DNA of 64,000 nt from contig NZ_JAPIVQ010000001.1 of the NCBI RefSeq assembly GCF_026239675.1, forward strand, positions 372,001-436,000. Reading direction: 5' to 3'. Shown here one piece after another: positions 1 to 9,036 of this stretch (its first letter is position 1; each line of letters opens with the position of its first letter). The translations under genes and the position numbers were made by a program. Source of the DNA: Pedobacter sp. PLR. GTDB taxonomy: Bacteria > Bacteroidota > Bacteroidia > Sphingobacteriales > Sphingobacteriaceae. Under the pieces are notes generated by a model that saw only the letters and a program-made list of their open reading frames with translations, did no database searches and had not been told where the DNA came from.

Positions 1-1749
1 CTAGCTCAGATGAACAAATACAACTACATCAGTAAAGAAGAACTAAACACTTATAAAAATACCCCCATCAAACTTAAAGAAGGCAGTATAGATGATGGAA
101 GTGACGGAGATTCTTATCTACGTGCCGCAGTAGACAAATACCTTGAAAAATGGGCGGACGACAATGACTACGATCTTTATGAAGATGGTTTGAAAATCTA
201 CACCACCATCGACTCCAAGCTACAGAAATACGCAGAAGAAGCAGTAGCAGATCAAATGAAAATCATTCAGAAAAGATTTTATAGTGTCTGGGGAAAAGAA
301 GACCCATGGCAGGATTCTGAAAAGAAAAAAGTAGACTATCCTGATCGCGCCATGCGTAAATTACCTGTCTATGCGATATTAGAGAAAAAATTCAGCAACA
401 CTCCGGATTCCATTAAAGCGTATTTCGATAAAAAGAAAAAGATGAAAGTCTTTACCTGGAAAGGTGATCGTGACACCCTTTTCTCTACCATGGATTCTAT
501 TCGTTATTACGGAAAGATCATGAATGCAGGAATGATGACCATGGACCCTTTCAGTGGGAAGATTAAAGTATGGGTTGGTGGTATTGACCATAAGTTTTTC
601 AAATATGATCACGTTAACCAAAGTAAAAGACAAGCAGGTTCAACCTTCAAACCTTTTGCTTACCTCGCTGCGCTGGAATCAGGCATGAGTCCTTGCGATA
701 CCTTCACAGATAAACCTGTAAAAATCGCCTATCAGGAAAAAGGAAAAACACTTTATTGGGAGCCTAAAAATGCAGATTGGAACTATAGTTACAGAGAAAT
801 GTCCTTAAGATGGGCCATGGGTAAATCTGTAAATACCATTACCGCACAGGTTACTGAAGCAGTAGGCGCTGATAATGTCGTAAAATGGGCAAAAGAATGT
901 GGAATTGAAAGTCCACTACAAGCCGTACCATCTGTGAGCCTTGGCCCAAATGATGTTTCCGTTTATGAAATGGTGAGGGCTTATAGCACCTTCCTGAATG
1001 AAGGAGTAAGAACAGATCCGATTTTAGTGGAGAAGATTACTGATCAGGATGATAATCTAATTGAAGACTTTAAAGCGAAAACAAAAAGAGTGCTTTCTGA
1101 AGAGATTGCATGGCTGATGTTATACATGCTTCGTGGAGGTATGGAAGAACCAGGTGGAACTTCTCAGGCACTTTGGGAATGGGATCTTTGGAAAAAAGGA
1201 AATCAGATTGGTGGAAAAACAGGTACTTCCTCGGATTATGTGGATGCCTGGTACATGGGTGTAACTAAAGATCTGGTAACCGGTGTTTGGGTAGGCTGCG
1301 ATGAACGTACCGCTCACTTTAACAATGGTGCAACCGGAGAAGGCTCAAGAACAGCATTGCCAATCTTTGCCAAGTTCATGGAAAAAGTATACCACGATCC
1401 AAGTACAGGTTATACCTACGGCCCTTTCCCGAAAGCGAAAGTCAAAATCACAAGGAACATCGATTGCCCTAGTCCGAGGATAAGAGTAGATACAACCACT
1501 ACCGATAGTCTTGCTGTAGATTCTACCAGCACGGATGAACCAATAACGGACGATCAGCCACCGGTAATCAAAGAAGAAGATATCATCAAAACGGAGGATA
1601 AGAAAACTCCGGAACCGGTAAAACAACCTGCTGCTGAAGTCCCATTAACCAGAAAAGAAAAAAGAGAGCAGAGAAAGAAAGAACGTGAAGAAGAAAAGGA
1701 AAAAGAACGTATAAAAAAAGAACAGGAGAAAGTTAAACCTGCTAAATAG
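1..1749 (+). CDS. Penicillin-binding protein 1A-type peptidoglycan synthase, 5' truncated by window edge
   Basis: Bifunctional class A penicillin-binding protein that polymerises and cross-links peptidoglycan in the periplasm; only the C-terminal part is visible. The transpeptidase motifs are clear: the serine box STFK with its Ser codon at 640, an SVN box (GKSVNTI) and KTGT followed by SSDYVDAWYMG. The reading frame is open back to base 1 (Leu-Ala-Gln precede the first ATG at 10), so the gene starts outside the window and that ATG is not the true start. The N-terminal membrane anchor and glycosyltransferase domain are missing from view. The last ~35 residues form a Lys/Glu-rich highly charged tail. 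A hairpin terminator follows at 1813. Class A assignment rests on the linker and general family resemblance; the transpeptidase call is secure. Confidence 0.93.
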   Translation, partial: LAQMNKYNYISKEELNTYKNTPIKLKEGSIDDGSDGDSYLRAAVDKYLEKWADDNDYDLYEDGLKIYTTIDSKLQKYAEEAVADQMKIIQKRFYSVWGKEDPWQDSEKKKVDYPDRAMRKLPVYAILEKKFSNTPDSIKAYFDKKKKMKVFTWKGDRDTLFSTMDSIRYYGKIMNAGMMTMDPFSGKIKVWVGGIDHKFFKYDHVNQSKRQAGSTFKPFAYLAALESGMSPCDTFTDKPVKIAYQEKGKTLYWEPKNADWNYSYREMSLRWAMGKSVNTITAQVTEAVGADNVVKWAKECGIESPLQAVPSVSLGPNDVSVYEMVRAYSTFLNEGVRTDPILVEKITDQDDNLIEDFKAKTKRVLSEEIAWLMLYMLRGGMEEPGGTSQALWEWDLWKKGNQIGGKTGTSSDYVDAWYMGVTKDLVTGVWVGCDERTAHFNNGATGEGSRTALPIFAKFMEKVYHDPSTGYTYGPFPKAKVKITRNIDCPSPRIRVDTTTTDSLAVDSTSTDEPITDDQPPVIKEEDIIKTEDKKTPEPVKQPAAEVPLTRKEKREQRKKEREEEKEKERIKKEQEKVKPAK

Positions 1750-1812
1750 AATGGCTTAAACCATATTAATTCAAAACATCTTCTTGTATAGCGTATATCG
1801 CTTTTAAATATT

Positions 1813-1860
1813 GTCTTATGAAATAAGCCTGACTACCGGCTTATTTTATAAGACATTTTT
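1813..1860 (+). terminator. Hairpin terminator after the PBP gene
   Basis: A 17-bp stem (1813-1829 with 1838-1854, one G-T wobble) encloses an 8-base loop and is followed by a T-rich run. It lies between the PBP stop and the next gene in the same direction. Confidence 0.7.
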
Positions 1861-1893
1861 GTATAAATTTAACCAGAACAAATATAATCACCT

Positions 1894-4800
1894 ATGAATC
1901 TAAGCGCTCCCCTATTTAGACGATTACTTCCTCTTTTGATTATTCTCAGCATATCTGCCGGCACAGTCCAGGCTCAGGTTTTCGGACAAAATATTGTCCG
2001 ATATAAGAATGAGAAATTCAAAGTATTACAAACGCCACATTTTGAGATTTACTACTACCTCAAAAATGAAAAGATGGTTAAGAAGTTTGCTGAGGATGCA
2101 GAAACATGGTATAAAATGCACCAGGAGATCTTTAAAGATACCTTCGTAAAGAAGAATCCAATCATACTTTACAACAACCATCCGGATTTCCAGACCACCA
2201 CTGCCTTAAGCGGAGAGATTGGAATAGGGACCGGTGGGGTAACTGAAGCGTTCAAAAACAGGGTGATTATGCCAGTCATGGAACTCAACAACCAAACCCG
2301 TCATGTATTAGGGCATGAGCTTGTGCACGCTTTTCAATACCGCCTGCTATTAGAAAAAGATTCGATAGGTCTTGAAAACATCAGCAATACCCCATTATGG
2401 ATGGTAGAGGGAATGGCGGAATACCTATCCGTAGGAAAAACAGATGCCTTCACTTCGATGTGGATGAGAGATGCCCTGCTCAACAGAGATGTTCCTTCCT
2501 TAAAAGACCTGACCAAATCCAATAAATACTTCCCATACCGCTATGGTCAGGCCTTCTGGACTTTCGTAGGTTCTGTTTACGGAGATACCACTATTGTCCC
2601 ACTATTTAAAGCAACAGCCAAATATGGGTATGAGAATGGCTTAAAATACACTTTTGGTTATGACGACCGTACGCTTTCCGGCCTCTGGAAAAGTGCCATC
2701 GAAGCGCATTACCGCCCGATGTTAAAACCAGACAGTTCCCAGATCAAAATTACAGGCACTAAAATCGTAGACAACAAAAACGCGGGCAATATGAATGTGG
2801 CGCCGGCAATTAGTCCGGATGGACAATACCTGGCCTTTTTATCAGAAAAAGACTTATTTGGGATTGACCTGTTTCTCGCTGATGCGAAAACCGGAAACAT
2901 CATCAGGAAACTGAGCAGTCAGGTCTCCAATTCCCATATAGACGACTTTAACTTTCTGGAATCCGCAGGAACCTGGTCGCCGGACAGCAAGCAGTTTGCC
3001 TTCAGTATTTTCAGCAAAGGGATAAATCAATTGATGATCATTGATGTCGCTTCCGGAAAAACAATCCTACGCGCTCCTATGGGGGATGTTGCTCAATTTG
3101 GAAACCTTTCCTGGGCAGCCAATGGCGATGACATCGCCTTCTCAGGTATGGTGGAAGGTCAGAGTGATATCTTTTCCTATAACCTAAAAACAAAACAGGT
3201 GACCCAAATCACCAACGACAGCTATTCAGACTATGCGCCAAACTACGCAGCTGATGGGAAAAAGATTGTTTTCTCATCAGATAGAGCATCTATGTCTCAT
3301 CAAAGCAACAATGCCGTTCATCCGCTCAACCTAAGCATCTACGATATAGACCACAAAATGATTTCTAATATCCCTGTATTTCCCGGAGCCAACAATTTAA
3401 ATGCCCAGTTTTCCGGAGACAGCAAAAAGATTTACTTCCTTTCCAACAGGGATGGTTTCAGAAACCTTTACGAGTATACACTTGGGGATCAAAAAGTACA
3501 ACAACTGACAGATTACTTTACCGGCATCAGTGGCATCACCGAATTCTCTCCCGCAATAAGTGTGTCCAGAAATGATGACATAGTTTATAGTTATTACCGA
3601 TCGCAACGTTACACTTTATACCATTCTCCCCGTAATAACTTCAAGGCTAAGCCGGTAGATGCAAACGCAGTTAACTTTGATGCGGCCGTACTCCCTCCTA
3701 TGGAAAGCAATGGGGTAGACATCGTAAACACGAATCTGGCTAACTTCGAACGCTTTGAAAAGGTAATTGCAGATTCCATGAGACTCGTGCCTTACAAACC
3801 AAAGTTCAAACTGGATTACCTGGCCAATAGTGGCGGTGTAGGCGTATCAACCAGTAGATTTGGAACAGGTGTACAAGGAGGAATTTCCGGTAGATTCAGT
3901 GATATTCTCGGCAAAAATCAAATCATTGCCAACCTTGCCATTAATGGGGAGATTCAGGATTTCGGTGGTTTAGTCGGCTATATCAATCAAGCCAGCCGAA
4001 TCAACTGGGGAGCGGCCATTTCCCACGTTCCTTATGTAACGGGCTATAGAGATGTCGTTGCAGAACAGATTGACGGAAGTGATGGTAAAATTGATGTAAT
4101 CAATGACAGAACCAATATCATACGTACTTTTGAAGAGCAGGCACAGCTATTTGCGGCTTATCCTTTCAACAAAGTACACCGGTTTGAACTGGGCGGAAGC
4201 TTATCAAGATATAGCTACCGGGTAACGCGTTTCAACAATTACTATGATAATATTGACGGGCGTGCAGGGCGATACATCGGTTCAGAGAGAACTAAGGTGC
4301 CTACCGCGCAAGCTGCACAGGAATTAGGCTTCTCTTTAGACGCTTTCAAACTGATGCAGGTGAATGCCTCATTTGTGGGAGACAATTCGGTTATGGGCCT
4401 TGCTTCCCCGCTTGATGGCTTCAGATACCGTGTTGGCCTGGAGCAATATTTTGGAGATTATAAGTTTTATGCTGTTGCGGTAGACATTAGAAAATACATC
4501 CGCGTTAAGCCATTCACTATTGCGGCAAGAACATTCAACTACTTCAGAGTAGGAAAAGAAGGTGAAAATCTTTACCCTTTGTATGCAGGTTACTCCTATT
4601 TCATCAGAGGATATGAAGCAAACTCTTTCTATAAAAGCCGCAATTCAAGCACAGGTGATTTTGATATCAACCAACTTTCAGGAAGTAAAATGTCCGTCTT
4701 TAATTTTGAGGTACGTTTGCCTTTTACGGGACCTAAGAAGCTCGCTCAAATCCCATCAAAACTATTGTTCACAGACCTAAACTTATTCTTTGATGCAGGA

Positions 4801-5079
4801 TTGGCCTGGAATCAGGGAAATAAAGTCGTTTTCAAAAGTCAGCCCAACTACCAGATTGAACCTGCAAAAGATGGCCAGGGAAATCCTATCCTCGATAAAG
4901 ATGGCAATCAACTCCTAACCCAGGTCACCAATGAACGTGTACCCGCATTGAGTGTTGGAATTTCCCTCAGAGTCAATGTGTTTGGTTACTTTGTATTAGA
5001 ACCCTATTACGCCTTTCCACTACAGCGAAAAGATGCTAAATCCGGCGTGTTTGGGTTAACCTTCGCACCAGGCTGGTAA
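1894..5079 (+). CDS. Exported metalloprotease-like / TolB-type propeller / BamA-type barrel protein
   Basis: 1061 residues with an N-terminal signal peptide ending near VQAQ. Three parts are visible. Residues ~30-270 resemble a gluzincin-type peptidase: HELVH places zinc-ligand histidines at 141 and 145, and WMVEGMAEY gives the downstream glutamates (172/176). Residues ~280-600 carry repeated PD40/WD40-like blades (for example PAISPDGQYLAFLSE, FSPAISVSRNDDIVY). The remainder (~640-1061) looks like an outer-membrane beta-barrel of the surface-antigen D15/BamA type, ending in aromatic residues (GLTFAPGW). Known relatives in Bacteroidota are annotated as peptidase MA/biopolymer transporter TolB family proteins. 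I infer that it sits in the outer membrane; the substrate is unknown. It is a single-gene unit with terminators on both sides. Confidence 0.82.
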   Translation: MNLSAPLFRRLLPLLIILSISAGTVQAQVFGQNIVRYKNEKFKVLQTPHFEIYYYLKNEKMVKKFAEDAETWYKMHQEIFKDTFVKKNPIILYNNHPDFQTTTALSGEIGIGTGGVTEAFKNRVIMPVMELNNQTRHVLGHELVHAFQYRLLLEKDSIGLENISNTPLWMVEGMAEYLSVGKTDAFTSMWMRDALLNRDVPSLKDLTKSNKYFPYRYGQAFWTFVGSVYGDTTIVPLFKATAKYGYENGLKYTFGYDDRTLSGLWKSAIEAHYRPMLKPDSSQIKITGTKIVDNKNAGNMNVAPAISPDGQYLAFLSEKDLFGIDLFLADAKTGNIIRKLSSQVSNSHIDDFNFLESAGTWSPDSKQFAFSIFSKGINQLMIIDVASGKTILRAPMGDVAQFGNLSWAANGDDIAFSGMVEGQSDIFSYNLKTKQVTQITNDSYSDYAPNYAADGKKIVFSSDRASMSHQSNNAVHPLNLSIYDIDHKMISNIPVFPGANNLNAQFSGDSKKIYFLSNRDGFRNLYEYTLGDQKVQQLTDYFTGISGITEFSPAISVSRNDDIVYSYYRSQRYTLYHSPRNNFKAKPVDANAVNFDAAVLPPMESNGVDIVNTNLANFERFEKVIADSMRLVPYKPKFKLDYLANSGGVGVSTSRFGTGVQGGISGRFSDILGKNQIIANLAINGEIQDFGGLVGYINQASRINWGAAISHVPYVTGYRDVVAEQIDGSDGKIDVINDRTNIIRTFEEQAQLFAAYPFNKVHRFELGGSLSRYSYRVTRFNNYYDNIDGRAGRYIGSERTKVPTAQAAQELGFSLDAFKLMQVNASFVGDNSVMGLASPLDGFRYRVGLEQYFGDYKFYAVAVDIRKYIRVKPFTIAARTFNYFRVGKEGENLYPLYAGYSYFIRGYEANSFYKSRNSSTGDFDINQLSGSKMSVFNFEVRLPFTGPKKLAQIPSKLLFTDLNLFFDAGLAWNQGNKVVFKSQPNYQIEPAKDGQGNPILDKDGNQLLTQVTNERVPALSVGISLRVNVFGYFVLEPYYAFPLQRKDAKSGVFGLTFAPGW

Positions 5080-5093
5080 CAACTATCCGCTGG

Positions 5094-5133
5094 AAATGGA
5101 ACACCTTGCCCCGGATCACAAGGTGTTCCATTT
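5094..5133. terminator. Hairpin between convergent genes
   Basis: A perfect 15-bp stem (5094-5108 with 5119-5133) lies between the stop of the large surface protein and the 3' end of the minus-strand GIY-YIG gene. Its A/T-rich flanks suit termination from either side. Confidence 0.7.
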
Positions 5134-5187
5134 AACCAGAACCTAAATTCAATAGCATCCAAAACGCAATCGCAGAAAGCCAAAACC

Positions 5188-5538
5188 TCAGGACAAACTG
5201 TGGAATGGCAGATTCACCTGGGTAATTATGGGCTTACTGCTGAGGATGTGTTCAAAATCCAAACCGATCGTCAAATCAATCCAATTTGGATTACAAGCCC
5301 TGATCATCCTTTCCTTCTGCATCCTTGTAAAGCGGCTGATTAATTTAAACCTTCCCAAAGCCTGGGCCTCAGTCTTGAACTCTTCGAAATATACCAACCT
5401 GGTGAGCTGCTGCCCGCAATCAAAAAACAGATTCGGCATCTGCTTATAAAAATCAAGGGTTTTAATCAGATCAGAACTCATTCCAACATGTAAACTCTTG
5501 CGGTTTCTATCGGTTACGATATATACAAATTTCTTCAT
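5188..5538 (-). CDS. GIY-YIG-like nuclease domain protein
   Basis: 116-residue protein made of little more than one GIY-YIG-type domain. FVYIVTDR is the first strand (normally VYIL/GIY), LHVGMS replaces YIG, and the following helix and strand (LVYFEEF, then EAQALGRFKLISRFTRMQK) match single-domain YhbQ/UPF0213-type members. The usual Tyr of YIG is His-Val here, so catalytic competence is uncertain. It is divergent from the XRE/S24 regulator with 134 bp between the two starts, which could allow control by that regulator. The ATG at 5538 is the first in frame. Confidence 0.75.
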   Translation of the reverse strand: MKKFVYIVTDRNRKSLHVGMSSDLIKTLDFYKQMPNLFFDCGQQLTRLVYFEEFKTEAQALGRFKLISRFTRMQKERMIRACNPNWIDLTIGLDFEHILSSKPIITQVNLPFHSLS

Positions 5539-5627
5539 GACTGTAGGTTTAAATGATACAAGCTAATTAAGTTAGTACAGCTATTTGGTATTCAAATTAA
5601 AATTACTAACTTTATTGGTACAATACT

Positions 5628-5642
5628 ACTAATATTATTAGT
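5628..5642. promoter_or_regulatory. Palindrome in divergent promoter region, candidate operator
   Basis: ACTAATATTATTAGT has 7-bp arms around one central base and lies 31 bp before the regulator start. Related half-sites (TTAGTA at 5573, TTACTAA near 5603) occur nearby. The layout suits an autoregulated XRE/LexA-like repressor that also controls the divergent GIY-YIG gene. This is inference from position and symmetry. Confidence 0.4.
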
Positions 5643-5672
5643 AAAAACAAATAAATACTAAACTTTTATTTT

Positions 5673-6449
5673 ATGTCAAATATATCCCCTAACCTAAAGT
5701 ACCTTAGAAAGAAAAAAGGCCTCACACAACAGCAATTTGCTGATGCCATGGAGGTTAAGAGATCACTAATCGGAGCCTACGAAGAAGACCGTGCGGAACC
5801 GAAATATGATTTGCTAAAAAAAATAGCAGAATATTATGACCTCACTATCGACGAATTTATTAACGAAAGAATCAACGATAGCTGGAAACCGAAGCTAAAA
5901 AGTCAGGGATCTAATCTAAGAATACTCAGTATCTCGGTAGATAATGACAATAAAGAGAATATAGAAATGGTGCCGGTAAAAGCAAGTGCTGGTTACCTGA
6001 ACGGCTTCGCAGATCCGGAATACATCAAAGATTTACCAAAATTTCAACTGCCACTACCTTTCTTAAAACAAGGTACATTCAGAGCTTTTGAAATCTTAGG
6101 CGATTCGATGCTACCAATCCAATCCGGCAGTATCATCCTTGCCGAATACCTGGACAACTGGAATGACATTAAAGTAGGTGAAACCTATATTGTCATCAGC
6201 AAAAATGAAGGCGTAGTCTACAAAAGAGCCGGAAATAAATTCAAAGAGAACAAAGAATTGAAGCTGGTCTCCGACAATAAACTGTACGATCCTTATACCA
6301 TTCCTTCAGATGAGATTCTGGAAATATGGAAAGCAAAAGCGTTTATCTCTTCTTCGCTTCCTGAACCAACACCAGAACCGAGCATTGAAACCCTGAGCAG
6401 TATGATGGCACAAATGCAGAAATCCATTTCCCAGCTGAACAAAAACTAA
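5673..6449 (+). CDS. XRE-family regulator with LexA-like S24 autoprotease domain
   Basis: 258 residues. Residues ~6-62 form a Cro/CI-type helix-turn-helix (GLTQQQFADAMEVKRSLIGAYE). Residues ~100-225 are a peptidase S24 fold: a cleavage-site-like Ala-Gly (KASAGYLNG), the nucleophile Ser145 in GDSM, and the general-base Lys184 in VVYKRAGN. Family knowledge suggests a repressor relieved by RecA-stimulated self-cleavage, i.e. a stress- or SOS-responsive switch. The short C-terminal tail is polar (Met/Gln-rich) and may be a coiled coil. It is divergent from the GIY-YIG gene; a palindrome lies just upstream. No phage genes surround it, so a chromosomal stress regulator is more likely than a prophage repressor. 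Confidence 0.88.
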   Translation: MSNISPNLKYLRKKKGLTQQQFADAMEVKRSLIGAYEEDRAEPKYDLLKKIAEYYDLTIDEFINERINDSWKPKLKSQGSNLRILSISVDNDNKENIEMVPVKASAGYLNGFADPEYIKDLPKFQLPLPFLKQGTFRAFEILGDSMLPIQSGSIILAEYLDNWNDIKVGETYIVISKNEGVVYKRAGNKFKENKELKLVSDNKLYDPYTIPSDEILEIWKAKAFISSSLPEPTPEPSIETLSSMMAQMQKSISQLNKN

Positions 6450-6499
6450 AATAACCGCTTCAAAAGCGTTAAAAAAACCAAAACACAGGCATAAATTAA

Positions 6500-6536
6500 A
6501 AATAAAGAAAGCAGGTTCATCCTGCTTTCTTTATTT
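6500..6536 (+). terminator. Strong hairpin terminator overlapping the bioF promoter
   Basis: A perfect 16-bp stem (6500-6515 with 6521-6536), loop TTCAT, ends in a T run. Its distal arm overlaps a TATTTTTG promoter box for bioF. Confidence 0.78.
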
Positions 6537-6539
6537 TTG
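6532..6539 (+). promoter_or_regulatory. Bacteroidota -7 box (TATTTTTG) for bioF
   Basis: Matches the TAnnTTTG consensus. Its last G is 6 bases before the bioF ATG, so the transcript would have almost no leader. No good -33 box is seen. Confidence 0.5.
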
Positions 6540-6544
6540 GGGCA

Positions 6545-7669
6545 ATGAACAAGACCTGGCAGTTTATACTACACAAGTTACAGGATAGAAAAGAAAAAGG
6601 ATCATTGAGAAAATTATCCAGCCTGCCTTATCCTGTCGACTTTTGCTCCAACGATTATCTGGGTTTTTCCAGGTCAGCGGAATTGCAGCAAAACATCACA
6701 GCTACCTTAAGCCAGATCCCACACTCGCCCATCGGTTCTGGTGGATCCCGACTGCTCAGTGGCAACCACTCCTATACGGAAGAAACAGAATCTTTTATTG
6801 CTGATTTCCACCAGGCAGAAAGCGGACTGATCTTTAACTCCGGCTATGATGCAAACGTTGGACTGATTTCCAGTTTAGCACAGCGTGGAGACACTATTAT
6901 TTCAGATGAACTCATTCATGCCAGTCTGATTGATGGCGCGCGCCTCAGTCACGCAAACCGCTATACCTTTAAGCATAATAACATAGAAGCACTGGAAGCC
7001 AAACTTAAACTGGCCACCGGAAATGTTTATGTCCTCGTAGAAAGTGTCTATTCTATGGACGGCGACCTTGCCCCTTTACAGGAAATCAATGCCTGCTGTA
7101 AGAAGTATGATGCCAATCTTATTGTAGATGAGGCACACGCAGTAGGTGTTTTCGGTCCTTACGGAAAAGGAAGAGTGCAGGAACTTGGTCTGCAAAAAGA
7201 AGTATTTGCAAGGGTGGTCACCTTTGGAAAAGCCCTGGGTTGTCATGGTGCAATTGTTCTTGGAAATGCGCCTTTAAGGGAATACCTGCTCAATTATGCG
7301 CGGTCATTTATTTATACCACCGCGGCACCACTCCATAGCATCGTTAGTATCAACTGTGCTTATCAATTACTCGCTTCAGCAGACCATACACCATGGCTTC
7401 AGCAAACAATCACGCAGTACAGTGATGCCTTGAAATCTGCAGGTTACAGGGGGCTCACGAGTATTAGTACCATTCAAACCATCCGTTACCAAAGCAATAC
7501 AGCGGCAAAAAATGCAGCGGCAAGCCTGCAACAAAAAGGCTTTGATATCCGTGCGATTGTGAGTCCAACGGTTCCTATTGGAACGGAAAGATTAAGAATC
7601 TGCCTGCATACCTATAATACAGAAGAAGAAATTAACGACCTGATCCAATCTTTGGTCTTATTAAAATAA
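6545..7669 (+). CDS. bioF: 8-amino-7-oxononanoate synthase (biotin synthesis)
   Basis: PLP-dependent alpha-oxoamine synthase that condenses pimeloyl thioester with L-alanine to give KAPA, the first ring-building step of biotin synthesis, in the cytosol. At 374 residues it has family length. Visible motifs: GSGGSRLLSGNHSYTE near the N-terminus, the glycine-rich FNSGYDAN, the PLP-contacting VDEAHAVGVFG, and the Schiff-base Lys229 in TFGKALGCHGA. Two bases separate its stop from bioD, so the pair is an operon. The neighbouring bioD makes biotin synthesis far more likely than a serine palmitoyltransferase or glycine C-acetyltransferase role. bioA, bioB and bioC are not in the window. Confidence 0.94.
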   Translation: MNKTWQFILHKLQDRKEKGSLRKLSSLPYPVDFCSNDYLGFSRSAELQQNITATLSQIPHSPIGSGGSRLLSGNHSYTEETESFIADFHQAESGLIFNSGYDANVGLISSLAQRGDTIISDELIHASLIDGARLSHANRYTFKHNNIEALEAKLKLATGNVYVLVESVYSMDGDLAPLQEINACCKKYDANLIVDEAHAVGVFGPYGKGRVQELGLQKEVFARVVTFGKALGCHGAIVLGNAPLREYLLNYARSFIYTTAAPLHSIVSINCAYQLLASADHTPWLQQTITQYSDALKSAGYRGLTSISTIQTIRYQSNTAAKNAAASLQQKGFDIRAIVSPTVPIGTERLRICLHTYNTEEEINDLIQSLVLLK

Positions 7670-7670
7670 C

Positions 7671-8282
7671 ATGAATAATACGTATTTCATTACCGGAATT
7701 GGTACAGGCATCGGAAAAACGATTGTCAGTGCCATCCTTACCCAAAAACTCCAGGCAGATTACTGGAAACCTATACAATCAGGAGATCTGGATCAAAGCG
7801 ATAGCTTATCAGTACAACACCTGATCAGTAATACAAAAACGATCATCCACCCGGAACAATACCGCTTAAGCAGGCCCTTATCTCCGCATCTATCAGCCAG
7901 ATTAGATGGAATAGAAATTAATGTAAATGCATTCAAGGTACCTGAAACCAATAACCACCTCATCATCGAAGGTGCGGGCGGATTAATGGTCCCTATAAAT
8001 GAAAAGGAATTGTTACTAGACCTGATCCCTGTATTAAAAGCGAAAGTCATCATCGTTTCACAGAATTACCTGGGTAGTATCAACCATACTTTGCTGACGC
8101 TGGAGGTATTGAAATCAAGAAATATACAGGTGGAAGGAATTATTTTCAACGGGGAGGCTAATCCTGAATCTGAAAGCTATATCGCAAACTATACAGGTAT
8201 CCCTATACTCGGGAACATCCCAAAATTAGCATCTTTAGATCAGCAAGCCATTGCTGAAGCCGGACAGTTCATCCAGCTTTAA
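7671..8282 (+). CDS. bioD: ATP-dependent dethiobiotin synthetase
   Basis: 203-residue P-loop enzyme that closes the ureido ring of dethiobiotin from DAPA, CO2 and ATP. The Walker A loop is GIGTGIGKT at residues 9-17, WKPIQSGD matches the family's substrate-binding segment, and IEGAGGLMVPI is the second signature. The start is one base after the bioF stop, so the two genes are probably translationally coupled. A hairpin terminator follows. Confidence 0.95.
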   Translation: MNNTYFITGIGTGIGKTIVSAILTQKLQADYWKPIQSGDLDQSDSLSVQHLISNTKTIIHPEQYRLSRPLSPHLSARLDGIEINVNAFKVPETNNHLIIEGAGGLMVPINEKELLLDLIPVLKAKVIIVSQNYLGSINHTLLTLEVLKSRNIQVEGIIFNGEANPESESYIANYTGIPILGNIPKLASLDQQAIAEAGQFIQL

Positions 8283-8337
8283 AAATTAATCTGGCTATAA
8301 CTAAGAAACAACCAGCTTTAAAAAACATAACCCAATA

Positions 8338-8366
8338 AAAAAGGGAGCTTTTGGCTCCCTTTTTCT
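8338..8366. terminator. Bidirectional terminator between bioD and rplT
   Basis: The stem AAAAAGGGAGC / GCTCCCTTTTT (8338-8348 with 8354-8364) has A and T runs on both sides, between convergent genes. Confidence 0.82.
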
Positions 8367-8388
8367 ATGATTAAAATGATCGTTAGAT

Positions 8389-8733
8389 CTATTTTACTGC
8401 ATCAATAACTGCTTTGAAAGCTGTTGGATGGTTCATTGCTAAGTCAGCTAAAACCTTACGGTTTAAACCGATGTTTGCAGTCGCTAATTTACCGATCAAT
8501 TGAGAGTAAGAAATACCATGTTGACGAGCTCCAGCGTTGATACGTTGAATCCATAAACCACGGAATTCTCTTTTCTTAACTTTACGGTCACGGTATGCAT
8601 ATTGCAAACCTTTTTCAACCGTGTTTTTAGCGATTGTGAAAACCTTACTTCTTGATCCCCAATAGCCTTTGGCCATATTAAGGACTTTTTTCCTTCTTCT
8701 TCTCGAAGCTACTGCGTTTACCGAACGTGGCAT
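8389..8733 (-). CDS. rplT: 50S ribosomal protein L20
   Basis: 114-residue basic protein that binds 23S rRNA early in large-subunit assembly. It begins [17 protein letters not shown] and continues with [12 protein letters not shown], both highly conserved in L20. It is last in the thrS-infC-rpmI-rplT order, 74 bp after rpmI. In other bacteria L20 represses its own operon by binding the leader; no mimic structure could be confirmed here by eye. Confidence 0.98.
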   Translation of the reverse strand: MPRSVNAVASRRRRKKVLNMAKGYWGSRSKVFTIAKNTVEKGLQYAYRDRKVKKREFRGLWIQRINAGARQHGISYSQLIGKLATANIGLNRKVLADLAMNHPTAFKAVIDAVK

Positions 8734-8807
8734 AGTGTGTTGTTTTTTGATAAACGGTGTTGCGTATTACAGCAAACTTACTACCGGGTACCTGGTTAAA
8801 AATTTAA

Positions 8808-9008
8808 TTATTTACCGATAGCAAGCATACGCTTAACGTTGCCCATATCAGCTGCGGACACCATTGAAGTGTGACCCAAATTACGCTTACGTTTAGTCGA
8901 CATCTTAGTTAAGATGTGGCTTTTGTAGGCATTCTTCCTTGCAATTTTACCTGTTCCAGTAAGCTTAAAACGCTTTTTAGCACTGGAATTGGTTTTCATT
9001 TTTGGCAT
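8808..9008 (-). CDS. rpmI: 50S ribosomal protein L35
   Basis: 66-residue, Lys/Arg-rich large-subunit protein starting [20 protein letters not shown], the typical L35 N-terminus. It lies 28 bp after infC in the conserved infC-rpmI-rplT order. Confidence 0.97.
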   Translation of the reverse strand: MPKMKTNSSAKKRFKLTGTGKIARKNAYKSHILTKMSTKRKRNLGHTSMVSAADMGNVKRMLAIGK

Positions 9009-9036
9009 AACCTGTGTTTATTAATATGTAATTTAT

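Noticed and set aside
5188..6449. Prophage remnant around the XRE/S24 regulator
   Set aside because: No integrase, structural or lysis genes nearby; flanks are housekeeping genes with their own terminators.
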